Assembly (NCBI GenBank): GCA_004335835.1
Contig: RWJK01001682.1
Location: forward strand, 20,802 to 84,801
Source of the DNA: Scenedesmus sp. ARA3
Lineage: Eukaryota; Chlorophyta; Chlorophyceae; Sphaeropleales; Scenedesmaceae
Direction of reading: 5' to 3'
Length of the DNA: 64,000 nt
Under the pieces are notes generated by a model. It had not been told where the DNA came from, made no database searches, and saw nothing but the letters and a program-made list of their open reading frames with translations. Of the stretch, positions 23,801 through 38,888 are shown one piece after another. Position 1 is the stretch's first letter. Every line of letters starts with the position of its first letter. The position numbers were made by a program, and so were the translations under genes.

Positions 23801-25400
23801 TCAATCCCTTTTAGTTGTGTTCAGGCAATAACGCATTGCATGCACGCCTGTGAATGCTTTTCGGCTAAATCGGGTTGAAGGTAGAGATAGCTGTACAAGT
23901 ATCCCCGAGAACCATGCAACAATGCTTCAAGCAACAGGAGGAGGTTGCGGCAGGGTCAAAGTACCAATGCAACAGCTGCTGCAGTTGACGCAATCTGACA
24001 ACGTGATGCGCTTTTTACACCCAGTGTCCCCACCTGGATACGCAGCAACCACTGTGATGGTGCTGCCAGATGGCATGCGTGCATTGCTTATGATCAGCCC
24101 ACCCAAAAATAAAAGGCACTGCTGCAGACACTCAAAAAACACTGCTGAACACCCGGCAGTGGTAGTTCAGCACCTGCTGCAGACGAGGTTCAAACTCTTG
24201 ACTCACCAGACAGTGAGAGTACACAGCCACTACTGTGATGGTGCTGCCGGATGGCATGCGTGCATTGCTTATGATGACACCACCCAAGAGAGAACAAAAG
24301 GCATTAGCAAGACACGTCTGGACACCCTACAGTAATAGTACAGCAGCTGCTGCAGACGAGGCTCGACATGTATCGCCCAATACATGCACATATAGCCCAC
24401 CTCCAACCAACCCACCTGAGTACACAGCCACCACTGTGATGGTGCTGCCAGATGGCATGCGTGCATTGCTTGTGATCAGCCCAACCAAACAACAACAGGC
24501 ACTGCTGCAGACACCAGCAAGACACGGCTGAACACGCGGCAGTGCTTGTACAGCACCTGCTGCAGACGAGGTTTATATTCTTGACTCACCAGAGTACACA
24601 GCAACCACTGTAATGGTGCTGCCGGATGGCATGCGTGCGTTGGGTGTTGGGTAGATCACCAGCTGCTGAGACACCCACGTGATGCTGGGAGAGCTCAGGG
24701 GGTCCAAAACACCCGTCACTACTGTGCCAGGACTTGAAGAGCTCGGAGTGCTGGCCCCAACCAGCCTGACGATTGTAACAGGGCTGGCATCGACAGTTGC
24801 GCGCGCAACGCCGAGAGCGTCTGTGTTGGCTGTGTAGGTCTTGCCGACGGGTGTGTTGGTTTTAGGGTCGCGCAGCTGGAACGTGACGGTGGCGCCTCCA
24901 ACTGGCTTGCTGTTGATAGAGTAGTAAGCCTGCGTATGTATGCAGCAACACAAGCGCAACGCGATCCGTGGGTGAGGAGCCTTGCTCAAAGTCAACTGCA
25001 CATTGCTTGTTGTTGAACAGGCAGTTGCACCGCTAGCGCTGCCTGGAAATTCAAACGTGACATGAGCACGCAGTGCTGCGAATGCACGGGCAGCACCCGG
25101 ACTGATCAAGTGTCTTGTGCTGCAACTGCAGCCTGTGTTAATGCAGCTGTACATCAGCCGTCTCCCCCACATTGACCAGCGGCTGGAAACATAGTATTTT
25201 GACTTGTCATTCACTTTCAAACAGCAACCAGCCCCATACTCGACAAAAAGTGGGAGATTACACGACCTAGGTTATGCAAGGAACGGGTGGTGCCCACCTG
25301 CACATCAGCCGTCTCCCCCACATTGACCAGCGGCTGGATGACAGCCAGCACCAGCTGCTCAGGGCCACCCAGGGGCTGCTTGTCATCAAACCTGCAAGCC

Positions 25401-25462
<62 letters not shown>

Positions 25463-25512
25463 NNNNNNNNNNNNNNNNNNNNNNNNNNNNNNNNNNNNNN
25501 NNNNNNNNNNNN

Positions 25513-25568
<56 letters not shown>

Positions 25569-28500
25569 TTGTTGACCTGTTACCATCAGTCTTGGGATCA
25601 TTATTTTGACAACATGAGGGCCGACAGCTGTATCTGGCGCCAGGCAAGACGTGGTGATGCTGATTGGTTACACTGCAAACAGTCACTGCATTCGACATTC
25701 ACAAGGGCAGGTGAAGCACAAATGCTGCACAGACACAGCTGTATCATCCTCTCACCAGGTGATAGTCACTGCAGAGGAAGCCGGCACATTCAAGATGCAG
25801 ACAAGCTTGTGTAAAACCTAAACCCTGAACCTCAAAGCAAACCCTAAAGAAACCATATTCTCACCAGGTGATGGTCACTCCAGAGGAAGCTGCCACTGGC
25901 TTGTTCTGACTGCTGGTGGTGCTGGCAGCGACCGTTGCAACCAAAGGCGTCTGCCGTACCAATGTAACAGTTGCAGCTCCCTTTGTATCTGTCACAGCTG
26001 TAGGGCTAACTGTTGTGCCGTCATCATATTTGACAGCAAAAGTAACAGTCCTGCCAGCCACCGGTTTGTCTTGCTCGGTGTATACGGCTGTAACCTGAAC
26101 CCTGGTTGTCACTGGGACACGCGCGCCGGGGTTCAGCACGAGGTCTAGCTGCTCCGGGGCATACCAGATCACATGGGCAGGTGGTGTGCTGCTCACTGGC
26201 TGCCCCTTAGTGCTGATTGTGGATGCCACTACCTCTGTCTCGTCCGGCTGCTGCTGCACAAGTGTGATGGTGGCTTGGCCCTTGGCATTGGTTGTGGCCC
26301 TCTGTGTTGTCTTTGTGCCATCGAGAGCTCCCAGAGTGAAAGTGATCTCACGGTTGGGCACTGGCGAGCCATCCTCTGCAGGTGTCAGACAAGCAGGCAA
26401 ATAACAAGGCAGTGGGGTTGAGCGTCATCAGCAGCAGGCAGGCACCAGCAGAGGGCTCCCAGAGTGAAAGTGATCTCGCGGTTGGGCACTGGGGAGCCGT
26501 CCTCTGCAGGAGATGGGCAAAAAAAGCAGATAACAAGGCAGTGGGGGTTAGCGTCAGCACCAGAGGTCTGGAGCCAGCAGCACAGCAACACAAGTGCGGC
26601 GGGCGATACATTTGGGTTTGGGACTGGCAAGCCATCCTCTGCAGGTGTCAGGCAAGCAAGCAGATTGAGCAGAGGGGGTCAGCGTCAACAAAAAAACAAT
26701 AATATGCACATGCGTGGCGGGCATTACTACGCAGCTGCCCCACAGTGTAACACGTCAGCTGCACGGCGGCAGATATTACTGCAGCAACAACACAACAATG
26801 CGTACCTGTGTATGTTGCCGTCACAGGCACGGTTGTCCCCACCAGCACGCGTGTGCCATGTCCAATGTTTAGCTGCAGCTGCTCTCCTGCTGTAGAGTAC
26901 CAGATGATCTGCATTGGCACGTCCGATACGACTGGCAAATTGGTCTTGCTGTTGACTGCTGATGCAGTAACTGTCGCCTCCTCAGGGACCAGGCGGGTCT
27001 GTGTTAGCCTTGCCACTCCCTTGTCGTTGGTGTTGACAACAAACTCGCGGACTCTGCCGGCTGAGGTAGTCACTTTGAAGGTGATGGGCTTGTTGGCAAC
27101 AGGCACGCCCGATTCGCTGCAGGTGGCAACATGACACACACGGAATGCGGAGGTTGTGATGTTAATGTGACGTTATTGTGACAGTGAACGTGATGGGCTT
27201 GTTGGCAACAGGCACGCCCGCCTCGGTGTCATGCTTTATTGGCTTCACAGTAGCTTGGTACAGCAATGCAATTTGCAAGCGGTTGTGCTGGCTATGTTTG
27301 AAGCTGTGCAGCACTGCACCTTACCTGTATGTTGCAAACACCAGCACTGTGGTGTTCACTGGCACGCGTGCTGATGGTGTCAGGGACAGTACCAGCTCAT
27401 CTGGAGAGTCGTGGTACCTGCAAGGATGCATGCACAGCAGCAGCAGATACATTGCATTCAGGTGCATGCAGGCAGCCCTGCTGGGCGGTTTCAGGCGCAG
27501 CACCAGTCCACCCTGTTGCGGGGCATACCGTCTCAAATTATGCCAGGACCCAGATGCAAACACCCTCTGTCAAACAGCCATGTACGCAGCATACATAAAA
27601 GGACCTTGAATTGAAATATCCTGCCGCACTCACCAAATGATGTGTGCCTCAGCTCCAGAGTCAACGGTCTTGCCCGAGGTGCTGGTGGCTGATGCTGTTA
27701 CTTTGACTTCATAGGCATCTGCTTTGACCAGCTGGATGTTGGCCTTGCCTGCTGCATCAGTCTTGGCAGTCAGCGTCTCCTGGGTGCCATCTGGGTTCTT
27801 AATGTTGAAGCTGATGGTCCTGTCCGCCACTGGCTTACCCTCCTCTGAAGTGCAGCAGCAGCAAAAGCAGCAGCAGCAAAAGCAGCAGCAGCAGCAGCAA
27901 TATGTCAGCGTCTCCTGTGTGCCATCTGGGTTCTTAATGTTGAAGCTGATGGTCCTGTCAGCCACTGGCTTACCCTCCTCTGCAACGTCACACCAGCAGC
28001 AGCACAGCAGCAGCAGCAGCAGCAGCAGCAGAGTTGCTCAGGTTTGTCACAAACAGTCAGCAGCTGGCTAGCTTTATCGTGCATGCAGCTTGATGCTGCC
28101 CATCAAGAGCACGCTGCCGACCTGCCGCGCTACAAATGCAAATGCACAATACTCTTCTAGCAGACTGGCCCTCCTACTAGGCGCAGGCTACCTTAGGAAG
28201 GGTTAGTTAGGCCCTACTAAGGCCAGCTAAGGCCAGTATATACAGATGAACTTACAATAGCAAGCAAGCTATGATTGGGCCACCCTGCATCAGCCGCCTC
28301 CTTGCCAAGCCCACCTGTGTATGTGGCCGTCACAGTCACCACCGTCTTAACAACCACCCTCGTTCCGTGATCCAAGTCCAAGGTTAGCTGATCTGGCGCC
28401 GTGCTGAACCACACGATCTGGGCAGGGGTCGGGGAGGTCACATCCTTTCCGGAGCTGCTTTTTGTGGCTGCTGTTACTGTTGCCTCATCTGGGGTCGGGC

Positions 28501-30614
28501 GCACTAGGCTGATGCTGGCGATGCCATCCTTGTCAGTGGTGGCTTTGAGGGTCTCAAAAGTCTTGTCGGATTTCTGCAAAAGCAAGCAGGACAGACAGAG
28601 TGCTCAGCACGCTGTGTTTCGGGCACTGCAGGGTGTGCAATGCCATCCTTGTCGGTGGTGGCCTTGAGGGTCTCAAAAGTCTTATCGGATTTCTACAAAA
28701 GCAAGCAGGACAGACATTGTGCTAGGCATGCTGTGTTGCAGGGTGTGCAACTACAGGGTGTGCATATACGAAGGCTGTTGCGACACAAAGGCAAGCAACG
28801 CGGCTGACAGCCAAAGGCAGCATGAAACAAGGCACAGAACACAGCCTGCACGTGATGCAGCTGAAGAGAGCGGACAGCCGCAGCTCTGGAAAAAAGCAAA
28901 AGCAGCAGCAGCAGCAGGAGCAGCAGCAGCAGCAAGGTGTCACCTCAAAAGTCAAGGTGATCTCCTTGTTGGGGACTGGCTTGCCTTCCTCGCTGTAGTT
29001 TGCTGGCACCCCCACTCTCATAAACACTACAGGACCTAGCACATACCTCTGCATGCACACACACTCTCAACTGTTCAAGCCTCACCTCGACAGTGAAGGT
29101 GATCTCCTTGTTGGCGACTGGCTTGCCGTCTTCGCTGTAGTTTGCTGACACCCCCACTCCCATGACGCACTACAGGCCTGCATGCACACACACCCTCAAC
29201 CCTCACCTCGACAGTGAAGGTGATCTCCTTGTTGGCGACCGGCTTGCCTTCCTCGCTGTAGTTTGCTGACACCTTGACAGTCGTGCCGGCTGGCACGCGC
29301 CTGTCAGGGACTAGCGACAGCAGCAGCTGGTCGGGTGCATTGCTGTACCTGCAGTGTGAAATTGCCACAAGCAGCAGAAGCAGCGAGTTTGTCAGCCTTC
29401 ACACCGTATGAGCAGAGCGGGCAGGATATCAAACACGGTTTGGCATGCCAGGGTGTTTCCCAGTATCAGTCATACCTGCCAGACATGCACACTGTTTTGC
29501 ATTGTTGCATATGTTTCAGAGGCACTGTCACAGGTCCTGTTAGGTCTATCCTCATCTGTTAGCAGGGCAGCACAAGAGAGTGAGGATAGTAACATGTGGG
29601 TCCTGGCACCATCTTAGATCTTAGACAAGGCTTGGCAGCTCACCACTCGAGCTTCAAGGGGGTCGGGGTGGTGACAGGGCTTCCGCTGCTGCCAGTAGCA
29701 GAGGCTGTCACAGACAGCTGGTCTGGAGTAGGCCGCACAAACTTGACGTTGCAGCTACCATCAGCCTGCGTTGTGCACTGCGCGGACACCTTTGTGCCAT
29801 CTGGCTGGACTCCCTCAAAGTTAATCACTTTGCCAGTGACAGGTGTTGTGCCGACAAGCTTTCCAGTCACTGTGATGTCAGTCCCCACCAGCACCCGAGC
29901 ATTAGGTGTTGCAGTGAGGTTGAGCGTGTCAGGCTGTGCAATCCACTCGATTGTGGTGCCACTGCCTGGCTTGGGCGTAGCAGGAACAGAGCCGGTGTTG
30001 CTGCCGCAGGCCGGGGTGGCGGTTGCAGTTACACCGTATTTGACGGCTGCTGCCTCGGCGGGAAGTGTCACTTTTGCGAGGCCGTTGGCGTCTGTGACGG
30101 CTGTGAAGGTGAACATGGTTGTGCCGGCGCTGTTCTTCAGATCAAAAGTTACTGCAGGAAGCAAGTGTAAAGGCGGCAGCAGCAGGTGCAGCTTAGGAAG
30201 AGAAAGACAGAACATGTGTCATTCACAGAACATGTGTCTGCTCAGCTGCACAGGCGCACACGCGGCGAACTGCAATGCAAGAAGCAGCAGCAGCTGTCTG
30301 CTTACCAGTGGATCCTGGAGTCATGATGCCTCCGCAGTACAGCTGAGCCTCCAAAGTGCCGTTCTGCTTGACTGGCAGCACAGGCTGCGGAATGTTCAGC
30401 AGCAGCTGGCCAGGCACCGCAACCCAGTTGACCGGGGTCTTCAGTGCGGTGACAGGGGTGACGCCGCACAGAGCAGAGGCAGTGACGTCGTATGTAACGA
30501 CTGCAAAGCTGGCGGGAATGGTTGCCTTGCATTTGCCGGAGGCGTCTGTTGTGCAGGTGACGGTGCCGACTGTGGAGGCGCCGTTTGTCAGTGTGAAGGT
30601 GATCTGTTGGATTT

Positions 30615-30649
<35 letters not shown>

Positions 30650-33600
30650 GTGTGTGGGTCAGATGATGTTGGAATGTGGTGGTGGTTCTTGGCTGCACAT
30701 CGGCCGTTGCAGCAGGTGGCTGCATGCCGGTCAGTGGCTTGTGTCACAACTAGCCATATACTAGAACATTACAACCTGTGCCGGGCGGTACACAATCTGC
30801 GCGCAGCAGCTGCAGTCAACTCACCACTGATCCAGGCTGCATGACGCCGTTGCACTGCAGGGTTGCCTGCGCCTCGTTTGGCTGGCCGACATTCTTGGTG
30901 GGCTGGTCAACTGTCTGCAGGAGGCTGTTGGGACCTGCTGCAATCCAGTTGACGGTGCCAGGAGGAGTTGATGTAACAGCAGTGCTCTGGCAGTTTGATG
31001 AGGCTGTCACATCATATGCCACAGCAGTGCTGCTTGCAGGCACTGTCGCCTTGCACATGCCAGAAGCGTCTGTGACGCAGGTGACTGCTGGGCTGAAGGG
31101 CACAGCTGTGTTGGTGCCAGCCAGCTTGAAGCTGAACGTGACCTGCAGGGGTTGCAGCAGTTGTGTGCAATTGTTAACGAGCTCTTTCAATGGCAGCTTA
31201 AAAGCAGCACTATGTTATGGCGGATTACGGGCAAGTAAACTGTTAACACAGGTGCCTTCAAGTCTACCCGCCAGGATGCCAGCGATTGTTCAGGACAGCA
31301 TGTTGGCAAGTAGTAGCCAACTTGAATTGCACCTTGTTGGTGAAACATGCCAGTGAATGGAAAGCAAATATACTGCAGATAATAACACTCACCGTTGTGC
31401 CTGCTGGCATTGGGGTAGCACACTGCAGGGTCGCCTGGACTTCGTTAGTTTGACCAACGTCGACTGTTGGCTTGGCGATGGTCAAAGTGATGCCGTTGGT
31501 GCCGGTCCAGGTGATGGCGCCCGGAGTTGAGGTAACAGCAGTGCCCTGACAATTTGAGGAGGCTGTTACGTCATATGCCACTGCCGTGTTGCTTGCAGGC
31601 ACTGTCGCCTTGCACATGCCAGATGCATCTGTGGTGCATGTGATCGCTGGGCTGAATGGCACAGCAGTGCTGGTGCCAGCCACCTTGAAGCTGAACGTGA
31701 CCTGCAGGGGATGCAGCAACAGCAGCAAATGTGTTGACAGCAGAGAGAACTGGTGCAATGCAAACTGCAGACGAGGAGCCACGAACAACTGGTTACAGCA
31801 TGCAAGCATTCTTTCCGTTGTGCCTGCGGGCATGGGAGTAGCGCACTGCAGGGTCGCCTGGACCTCGTTAGTTTGACCAACATTGACTGTCGGGTTAGCG
31901 ATGGTCAATGTAATGCCATTCGCGCCAGTCCAGTTGATGGCGCTTGGGGGGCTTGATGTAACAGCAGTGGTCTGGCATGTTGAAGATGCTGTTACATCGT
32001 ATGACACAGCAGTGCTGCTTGCGGGCACTGTCGCCTTGCACATGCCAGAAGCATCTGTGGTGCATGTGACTGCTGGTGAGAAGGGGACAGCAGTGCTGGT
32101 GCCAGCCAGCTTGAAGCTGAACGTGACCTATAGTCATTGCAGCAACAGCGAGGCAGCACAGCAGCCAAAAACCTTGTATCACAATGGTGCAATGACAGAA
32201 AATGTTAGGAAGTGTAGCCTTCTCCTTCTTATGAATCCTGAACGGGGCACTAGCCCAGCGAGACACTACGCATTTCATAAGATTATGCAGCAGCGTGCTG
32301 ATGTTGCGAAGTGCTTGCAAGCCCTCTCACCGTTGTGCCTGCTGGCATCGGGGTGGCACACTGCAGGTTCGCCTGGACCTCGTTAGTTTCACCAACGTTG
32401 ACTGTCGGCTTGGCAATGGTCAGTGTGATGCCGTTTGTGCCTGTCCAGTTGATGGGGCTTGAAGTCGACGTTATGGGCGTAGTCTGGCAAGTTGAAGAGG
32501 CTGTTACGTCATATGACACAGCAGTGTTGCTTACAGGCACTGTCGCCTTGCACATGCCAGATGCATCTGTGGTGCAGGTGATCGCTGGGCTGAATGGCAC
32601 AGCAGTGTTGGTGCCAGCCACCTTGAAGCTGAACGTGACCTGCAGGGGTTGCAGCAACAGCAAAAAGAGCACAACAGCAGACACGTCAGCATGACAAGCT
32701 GGTGCAGTGCACAGGTGCAGGAAGATTCTGATACAGGCTGCAGCCTCGCAGCTGCATGTGCGCAGTCTCACCGTTGTGCCTACTGGCATTGGGGTAGCGC
32801 ACTGCAGCGTTGCCTGAACCTCGTTAGTTTGACCAACGTTGACTGTCGGGTTGGCGATGGTCAAAGTGATGCTGTCAGGCGTTGCAGGAGGCGCGCTTGT
32901 CCACTCAATGGTTCTTCCGCTTCCTGCCTTGAGTGTGGCGCTAGTTGTGCCAGGGTTGCTGACGCCACCGCAGTTCGGCGCGGAAGCTGTGACGTCGTAC
33001 TTGACAGCAGTAGCACTTGCAGGAACAGTAGCAGAGCAGGCTCCGCTGCTGTCTGTTGTGCATGTGACAGTGGGCGGAGTCCCTGCGTTCTGAGTGCCAG
33101 CTATCATGAGTGTAAATGTGACAACTGCGCCAGCTGTTGCGGTGCCGTCACATGTGTAGGTTGCTTGCAGTGTGTGCTGGTTGTTGACTTGCTTTGAAGG
33201 AGTGGGGATATTGATCTCAAGGGCGGTCACTGGGGCCTCTACCGGCACTGTGAAGGTAGAAGGAGTGTTGTCTTGAACCTGCAGGAAAGCAAGGCACAGC
33301 ATTGCAAAGGCACAGTGTTGCAAATGTGAACCAGCCGGCAGTGCAACCGGGAATCTGCCAGTCGCTGGCTGTGTTGTAGAACAATTGCAAGTAACATGCT
33401 AGCAGGATGCATGCGCACAGTGAGCCTTGCACTTCTTCACTTCACAGGATCCACAAGCACCGTAAGCCTTACACTTCTTTACTGCCTGCTGAGCTGCTGC
33501 ATGATCGCCTACAGTCACTGGCAACGCACCCATGCCAGCACAGCACACACTACAACACGCGAGCATGCTCATCACTTTGCATATGCCTTTGCTGGACACC

Positions 33601-36220
33601 AACTGTAACAAGCATTCTTATGCTTGCAACCTTAAGCCTGCTAATCAGCACAGCAAGCGTCCAGCCAGAAGCTGACCGTCTTTCTTCTATTCTAGAATCA
33701 GGCTCTCACCGCACAGATGCCAGTCATGCCAGAGTCTGTGCTTGGGTACCAAGAGAAAGGGCTAGTTGCCGCCAGCTGCCTGCTGCTGCTGGTGCTGAAC
33801 GGCAGGTGCAGCAGCTGCTGCAGGCGGCGCCGGTTCTTGGGAGGGGTTGAAATACTGTTGGCGGTGAGCAGCTGCCACTCATATGCGCAGAATGCACACC
33901 TGGTTTTGACCAGCAGCAGCATCAAAAGGCATCGGCAGGCGCAGGTTAGGTGTGTGTGGCGTATGGCAGCATGCGGCCTGTGCGCTTGCACTGTAGTCAC
34001 TGTTGGTAGTGGAAACTGTTACATGATAGATTGTAACAATATGTAACAAGCAATGGCTGGCTCGGGCCCTAGGGATCTCCTCCCTATCAGCCTCTGTTTG
34101 GCTCCTGATTGGTGTTTCTCAATTTAAGGAGATCCATAGGGTTTCCTTTCGATGCAATTCCGCCACCGCGAATGGCAAGCGTTGCACGCACGTTGCAATT
34201 GCATTGCAATTGCAATCAAGATTCGATCGTGGATATTTCACAATTTACTGGGCGCCTGGCCGCGAAACTGAAGGAACAAAGGTATTAGAACATGTAGAAC
34301 CCGAATCGGGCTTTTTTCGGGCTCGCAGAGGGTGTTTACCCCTAAATTCCTCAAGATTCTGTTTATCGTTGCATCGTGGTTGCATTTTCATTGCATGCTC
34401 ATTGCATCCATGCTGTGGCGGACTTGCATCGAAAGGAAATCCTATGGTCAGGGTTGAGATGAGCATGTAACATAATGTAATGTAAGTAACGTAACATAAC
34501 GTAACGGATCTCACCAGTCCAGGGGGAGGCCCGTTGTACCCGTGGTGTCCTGGCCATATGTAGCCTGGACGTCTGCCAGATTTGCATTCATTGCAATCAG
34601 CAGCATCTCAGCAGTGTAGCAGTCGCACTCAGGATAGCCGCTGCCGGTGCTCTTCATCACCTGCAGCAAGGCGGCAGTGCAGGAATGTTTTAAGACAAGC
34701 AGGACTTTCACAACACTGTTGAGGCAGGCGGCGGCATCATGACGAGACGGAACAGTGATTCTCCAGCCAACAGATTCAACCAAGCAGCAGCCTCAACATT
34801 TATATGCCATGCAGCCTTGCACAGCTCAACCAATTGACACGGGAGTTTGCCAATGCGTAACCGCAGTGCTCATTATCAGCAGCCTCACCACTTCATTGAG
34901 GTACACCACAGGCTTCCCTGCATCCTCGCAAGCCCCGGCAGAGCCCCCGAATGGGACCTGCCAGTTACTAACCAGCAACCGGAAACTATGCAGTCTGCGG
35001 ACGCGGCGCTGCTGCTGCAGATCAGGACACAAATCTCCTCCAAGCCACAGCTTACTATTGCTCTCCCAACACTCCTAAACCCTAAAACCCAAACCTAAAC
35101 CTCATTCTTTGTAAATAACTCACCACTTCATCGAGGTACAACACAGGCTTCCCTGCATCCTCGCAAGCCCTGTTCTCGATGCGGTCCTTCAGAATCGCCA
35201 GCCGCATCCCCAGTGCCGTCAAAAACAGCTCGCCTCCGAGATCCGCAAGTGCAGGCGCGCTCGTAGGATTCGAACACACGGCCGCGAGGTTCGCCTTGCT
35301 GTATCCCTTGTTGAGTTTGGCGAATTTGAGGCCCTTTCCGCGGCCCTTTCCGGAGAATCCCTGCAGAAGGCTGCGGCCCGTGCTGCTGCTGCTGCTGGTC
35401 GTGGCGGGCAGGGACTTGGCTGAGACCTGGGCGTTGCAAGCTGTTGAGGTGCAGACCTTGTAGTTGGAGGACTTGCCTGCAACGAAAGCAAGGACAGCAC
35501 GTGCAAGAGTGATCCCTAGGGCAGCTTTGCCTCATCGAGGAGAAGAGCGTATGATATTTATGAGAGGACAGCTACATGTAGGACCCGGTACCATCTGGGA
35601 CAGTTCTAATCCTGGTTCTGATCCTCAAATTTGAGCCACAACAGGGTGAAAGCAAATGCGGATCCTCACCATCATAGAAGCAGGCCACCCCTTCCCAGTT
35701 GTAGCCATTCACCACGCAGCCAGTGCCGGGGCAGCTCAGCCAGCCAAAGCAGTGGGGCGTGGTGCAGCCGGGGTCCTTCACGCAGGTGGCAGACGCGATG
35801 TTGCGCACAGGGCTGCAAGGCAGCAGCAGCAGCAGCAGCACCAGCAGCAGCAGCGGCGGCGGCAGTCAAGCACAGCTTGATCAGGCAATGCTGCAAGCAG
35901 AGAGACCAAGTCGCTTGCTTGTGACAGGAACAGTTACAGTCACGCCTGTGACAGGCACAGGCCAAGTCGCTTGCTTGTGACAGGCACAGGCCAAGCTGCA
36001 GTGATAGATCGAGGCGTGAAGAGGTGCAACAAAGTGACGCAGCTGTGAAGCTGACTATGAGGCAATTCGCCTATGCATGCAAACACGCTGCACAGTTGCA
36101 ATACAAACACAACAACGTACAACAGTACTTTACAACTTACCAGTTTGCGGAGGCGGGGCAGTTGAGCTCCTCATCGCCCAGAGCATTGGCAATGCAGCTG
36201 CTGGACTTGCAGGCGCCTGT

Positions 36221-36314
<94 letters not shown>

Positions 36315-38849
36315 TCGTCAATGGCAGCAGTAGATGTCATCAGCGCCTAAACATAAACTTAGCATTTGTGTCTGCTTCAGGTGTTGTGGCGCCTGTAGTA
36401 TGCGCCTAGTATCAACCTCATGAGGTTGATGTCCTGATCAGGACCACATGCTAGGCGTTCGAACCCTGAAAGTGGTCCCAGCAAAGCTGATCAACTGTCA
36501 TTACGAATAAGTAAGCACAGGTTCATGCTTGGCTGGCATAAGCGCACCGGCGGGATTGCAGTTGCCGATGCAAGTGGTTGGGTCAGCAGCGTCGCAGCGG
36601 CCGACAAAGCCAGTCTTGGCACCATTTTGCCTCCACTCAGGGTACACGCTGCAGGCCAGCAGAAGCAGCACAGAGCAGCATGCATTGGTTAGGCATTGAA
36701 GCCTGTGAATGCATGCACCCGCATGACGTGATCGGCACATCCATATGCTGGAGCCGCTGCAACCCTGGCACGTGTTGACGGTCCTATTCCATCAACTTTG
36801 TGATTCAACCTTGTGATACGCAGTGCACGAATGCATTATGCACCATTCCATCATCGCTGCAGTGCACAAACACATTAAGTTGAGCACAAACACGCGCCAA
36901 ACGCCTTACCAGCGGTCAGCATCGCCCTTCTTTCCGCCCTTGGGGTTGCACACGTCCTCTGGCATGGTCTTCTGAGCCGCCCTGCCCTCCTTCCTGTCAC
37001 AGACAGCGTCGCTGCAGACCTTCCAGTTCTGGCTGTTGCCGAGGAAGAAGCTGCAGGCATGCACGCGGTGGCGGCACAGGAGAAGCAAAGGCATCAGCCA
37101 AGGACACCAGATGTTGCAGTGGCCATAGCAGCAGCAGCAGCAGCAACAGCAGCAGCGGCAGCGGCAGCCGCAGCCAGATGCCCAGCACAGCTCTACACGC
37201 ACCAGCCTGCGCCCTCTCGACCTTTGTAAGGACTGCACTATCACCAGTTGCAGCAGCAGATCCTCTTTAGCAGCACAGGCTGGAAATCACCAGCCTGCGC
37301 CCTGCCAGCCTTGTTCTGTACAGAGCATGCATGATCACCAGCAATATGACAGGACCAGCAGCAGCAGCAGCAGCAGCGGCACAGCCTGACACTCACCAGC
37401 CTGCGCCCTGCCAGCCCGGGCAAGGCGTTCCTTTGCAGTTCACATAGCCGAGGCACTTGAGCTTGTTGTCATTGCAGTTGGGGTGCTTTTCACACACTGC
37501 GTCGTGGGATGTCTTCTTGCCCACCGGGCACCGATTAGAGTTGGGGCCTGGGGCACATTGACAGCAGCAGCATGACGGGTGTACATGTTGCAAGGAGACT
37601 GCCTTGTATGATGCTGATGAGGATCATTTGCCTGTGAAGTGAGCAAGCAAACACTCTCGCGCAGCAGCACTAGATCATCGGATTTGCTCAGCCAGCAGAA
37701 GTTCATCTTGAAATGCGAGGAACAGCTGCCGACCGAAAGCAGTTCTGTACATGGCTGTTGCCTTGGCATCAGTATCTGTGGTGACACTGCAGCTGTTAGC
37801 TGCTGCAAACAAGCGGCGGCAGTTCTGTGGACTTACAGTTGGCCTGGTCCGAGCCCAGCCCATTGGCAATGCAGCTGCTCGTTGGGCTGCATAACAACAG
37901 CAGCACAGCGCAATATGCGTTAGCCAGCAGCAGGAGAGCATCGCCTGAACACCTGAGGTGCGCCTAATTGTGTTGACGAGCTCTGGCACGCAGACGTGCT
38001 TACATGTTTCAATGCCCAGCTCGTAATCACTGGACTGAAACTCATGCATTGTATGGCTTTTATGTGTGATTGAACTAAGCAGCTACAAGAAGAACTAATC
38101 AAAAGGCTGAGACAGCACTGCCCCCTTACCAGCTTCCGGTGTCTGCGCAGCAGTTGCCAACACAGTCGGTGCACTGGTTGCCGTTGGCATTCTTGCAGGT
38201 TGGTCCTTGGTAGCCGTCCGTGGTAGGCACCGTGTACTTGGAGGTAGTGCTGTCCCAGTACCAGGTGGGAGCCACACAGATGTCTTCCACATCGCTGCCA
38301 TCGAGCTCTGTGGCATCTGCATTCTTGGTGGGGCTGGCAGGGCAGGCGCTGCTAGAGCACACCTTCCAGTTGTCTGCAGGCGGCAGCGCAGCGCACGACA
38401 TGTAAGATTTAATGCATCGGCAGTTCACTGCTGTATTTGCAGCACCGCATTGCTTGTGGGGCTGGCAGCGCAGGCGTTGGAAGAGCACACCTGCCAGTTG
38501 TCTGCAGGCGTCAGCGCAGCACGTTGGTTGACGTTGGAATTTGTCGTAGGATCTGACGTAACTGTGAAGTCAGTGAGCGGCCGTTCCTGTGCAGCTGCTT
38601 TGAACTCAAACGTATGCAAAATGCAGGTCTACTGTCAGCAATGCTCTCTTGCGCCCTGCTGGATCCTGCATGAAGCTAAACGTGCTGCAATGCCTGCAAG
38701 CTTGCAGCTGGATGGTTTTGCCGACATGTCTTGTATCCCCAAAACACCCGGATCCCCAGCCTAGCCAACAACAGCAGATGTGCATGTCTCACCGGAAGCT
38801 CCGTTGTAGAAGCAGGTCATGCCTGGAGGGTTGAGCAGCAGCATCGTAT

Positions 38850-38888
<39 letters not shown>

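Noticed and set aside
34511..34516. In-frame TGA after LPLD-W as the end of a separate Cys-rich gene, with TGTAA near 34017-34021
   Set aside because: The same position is a GTGAGA donor, and exons 33990-33900 and 33850-33713 restore phase into the Ig-like part. Kept as the main alternative.
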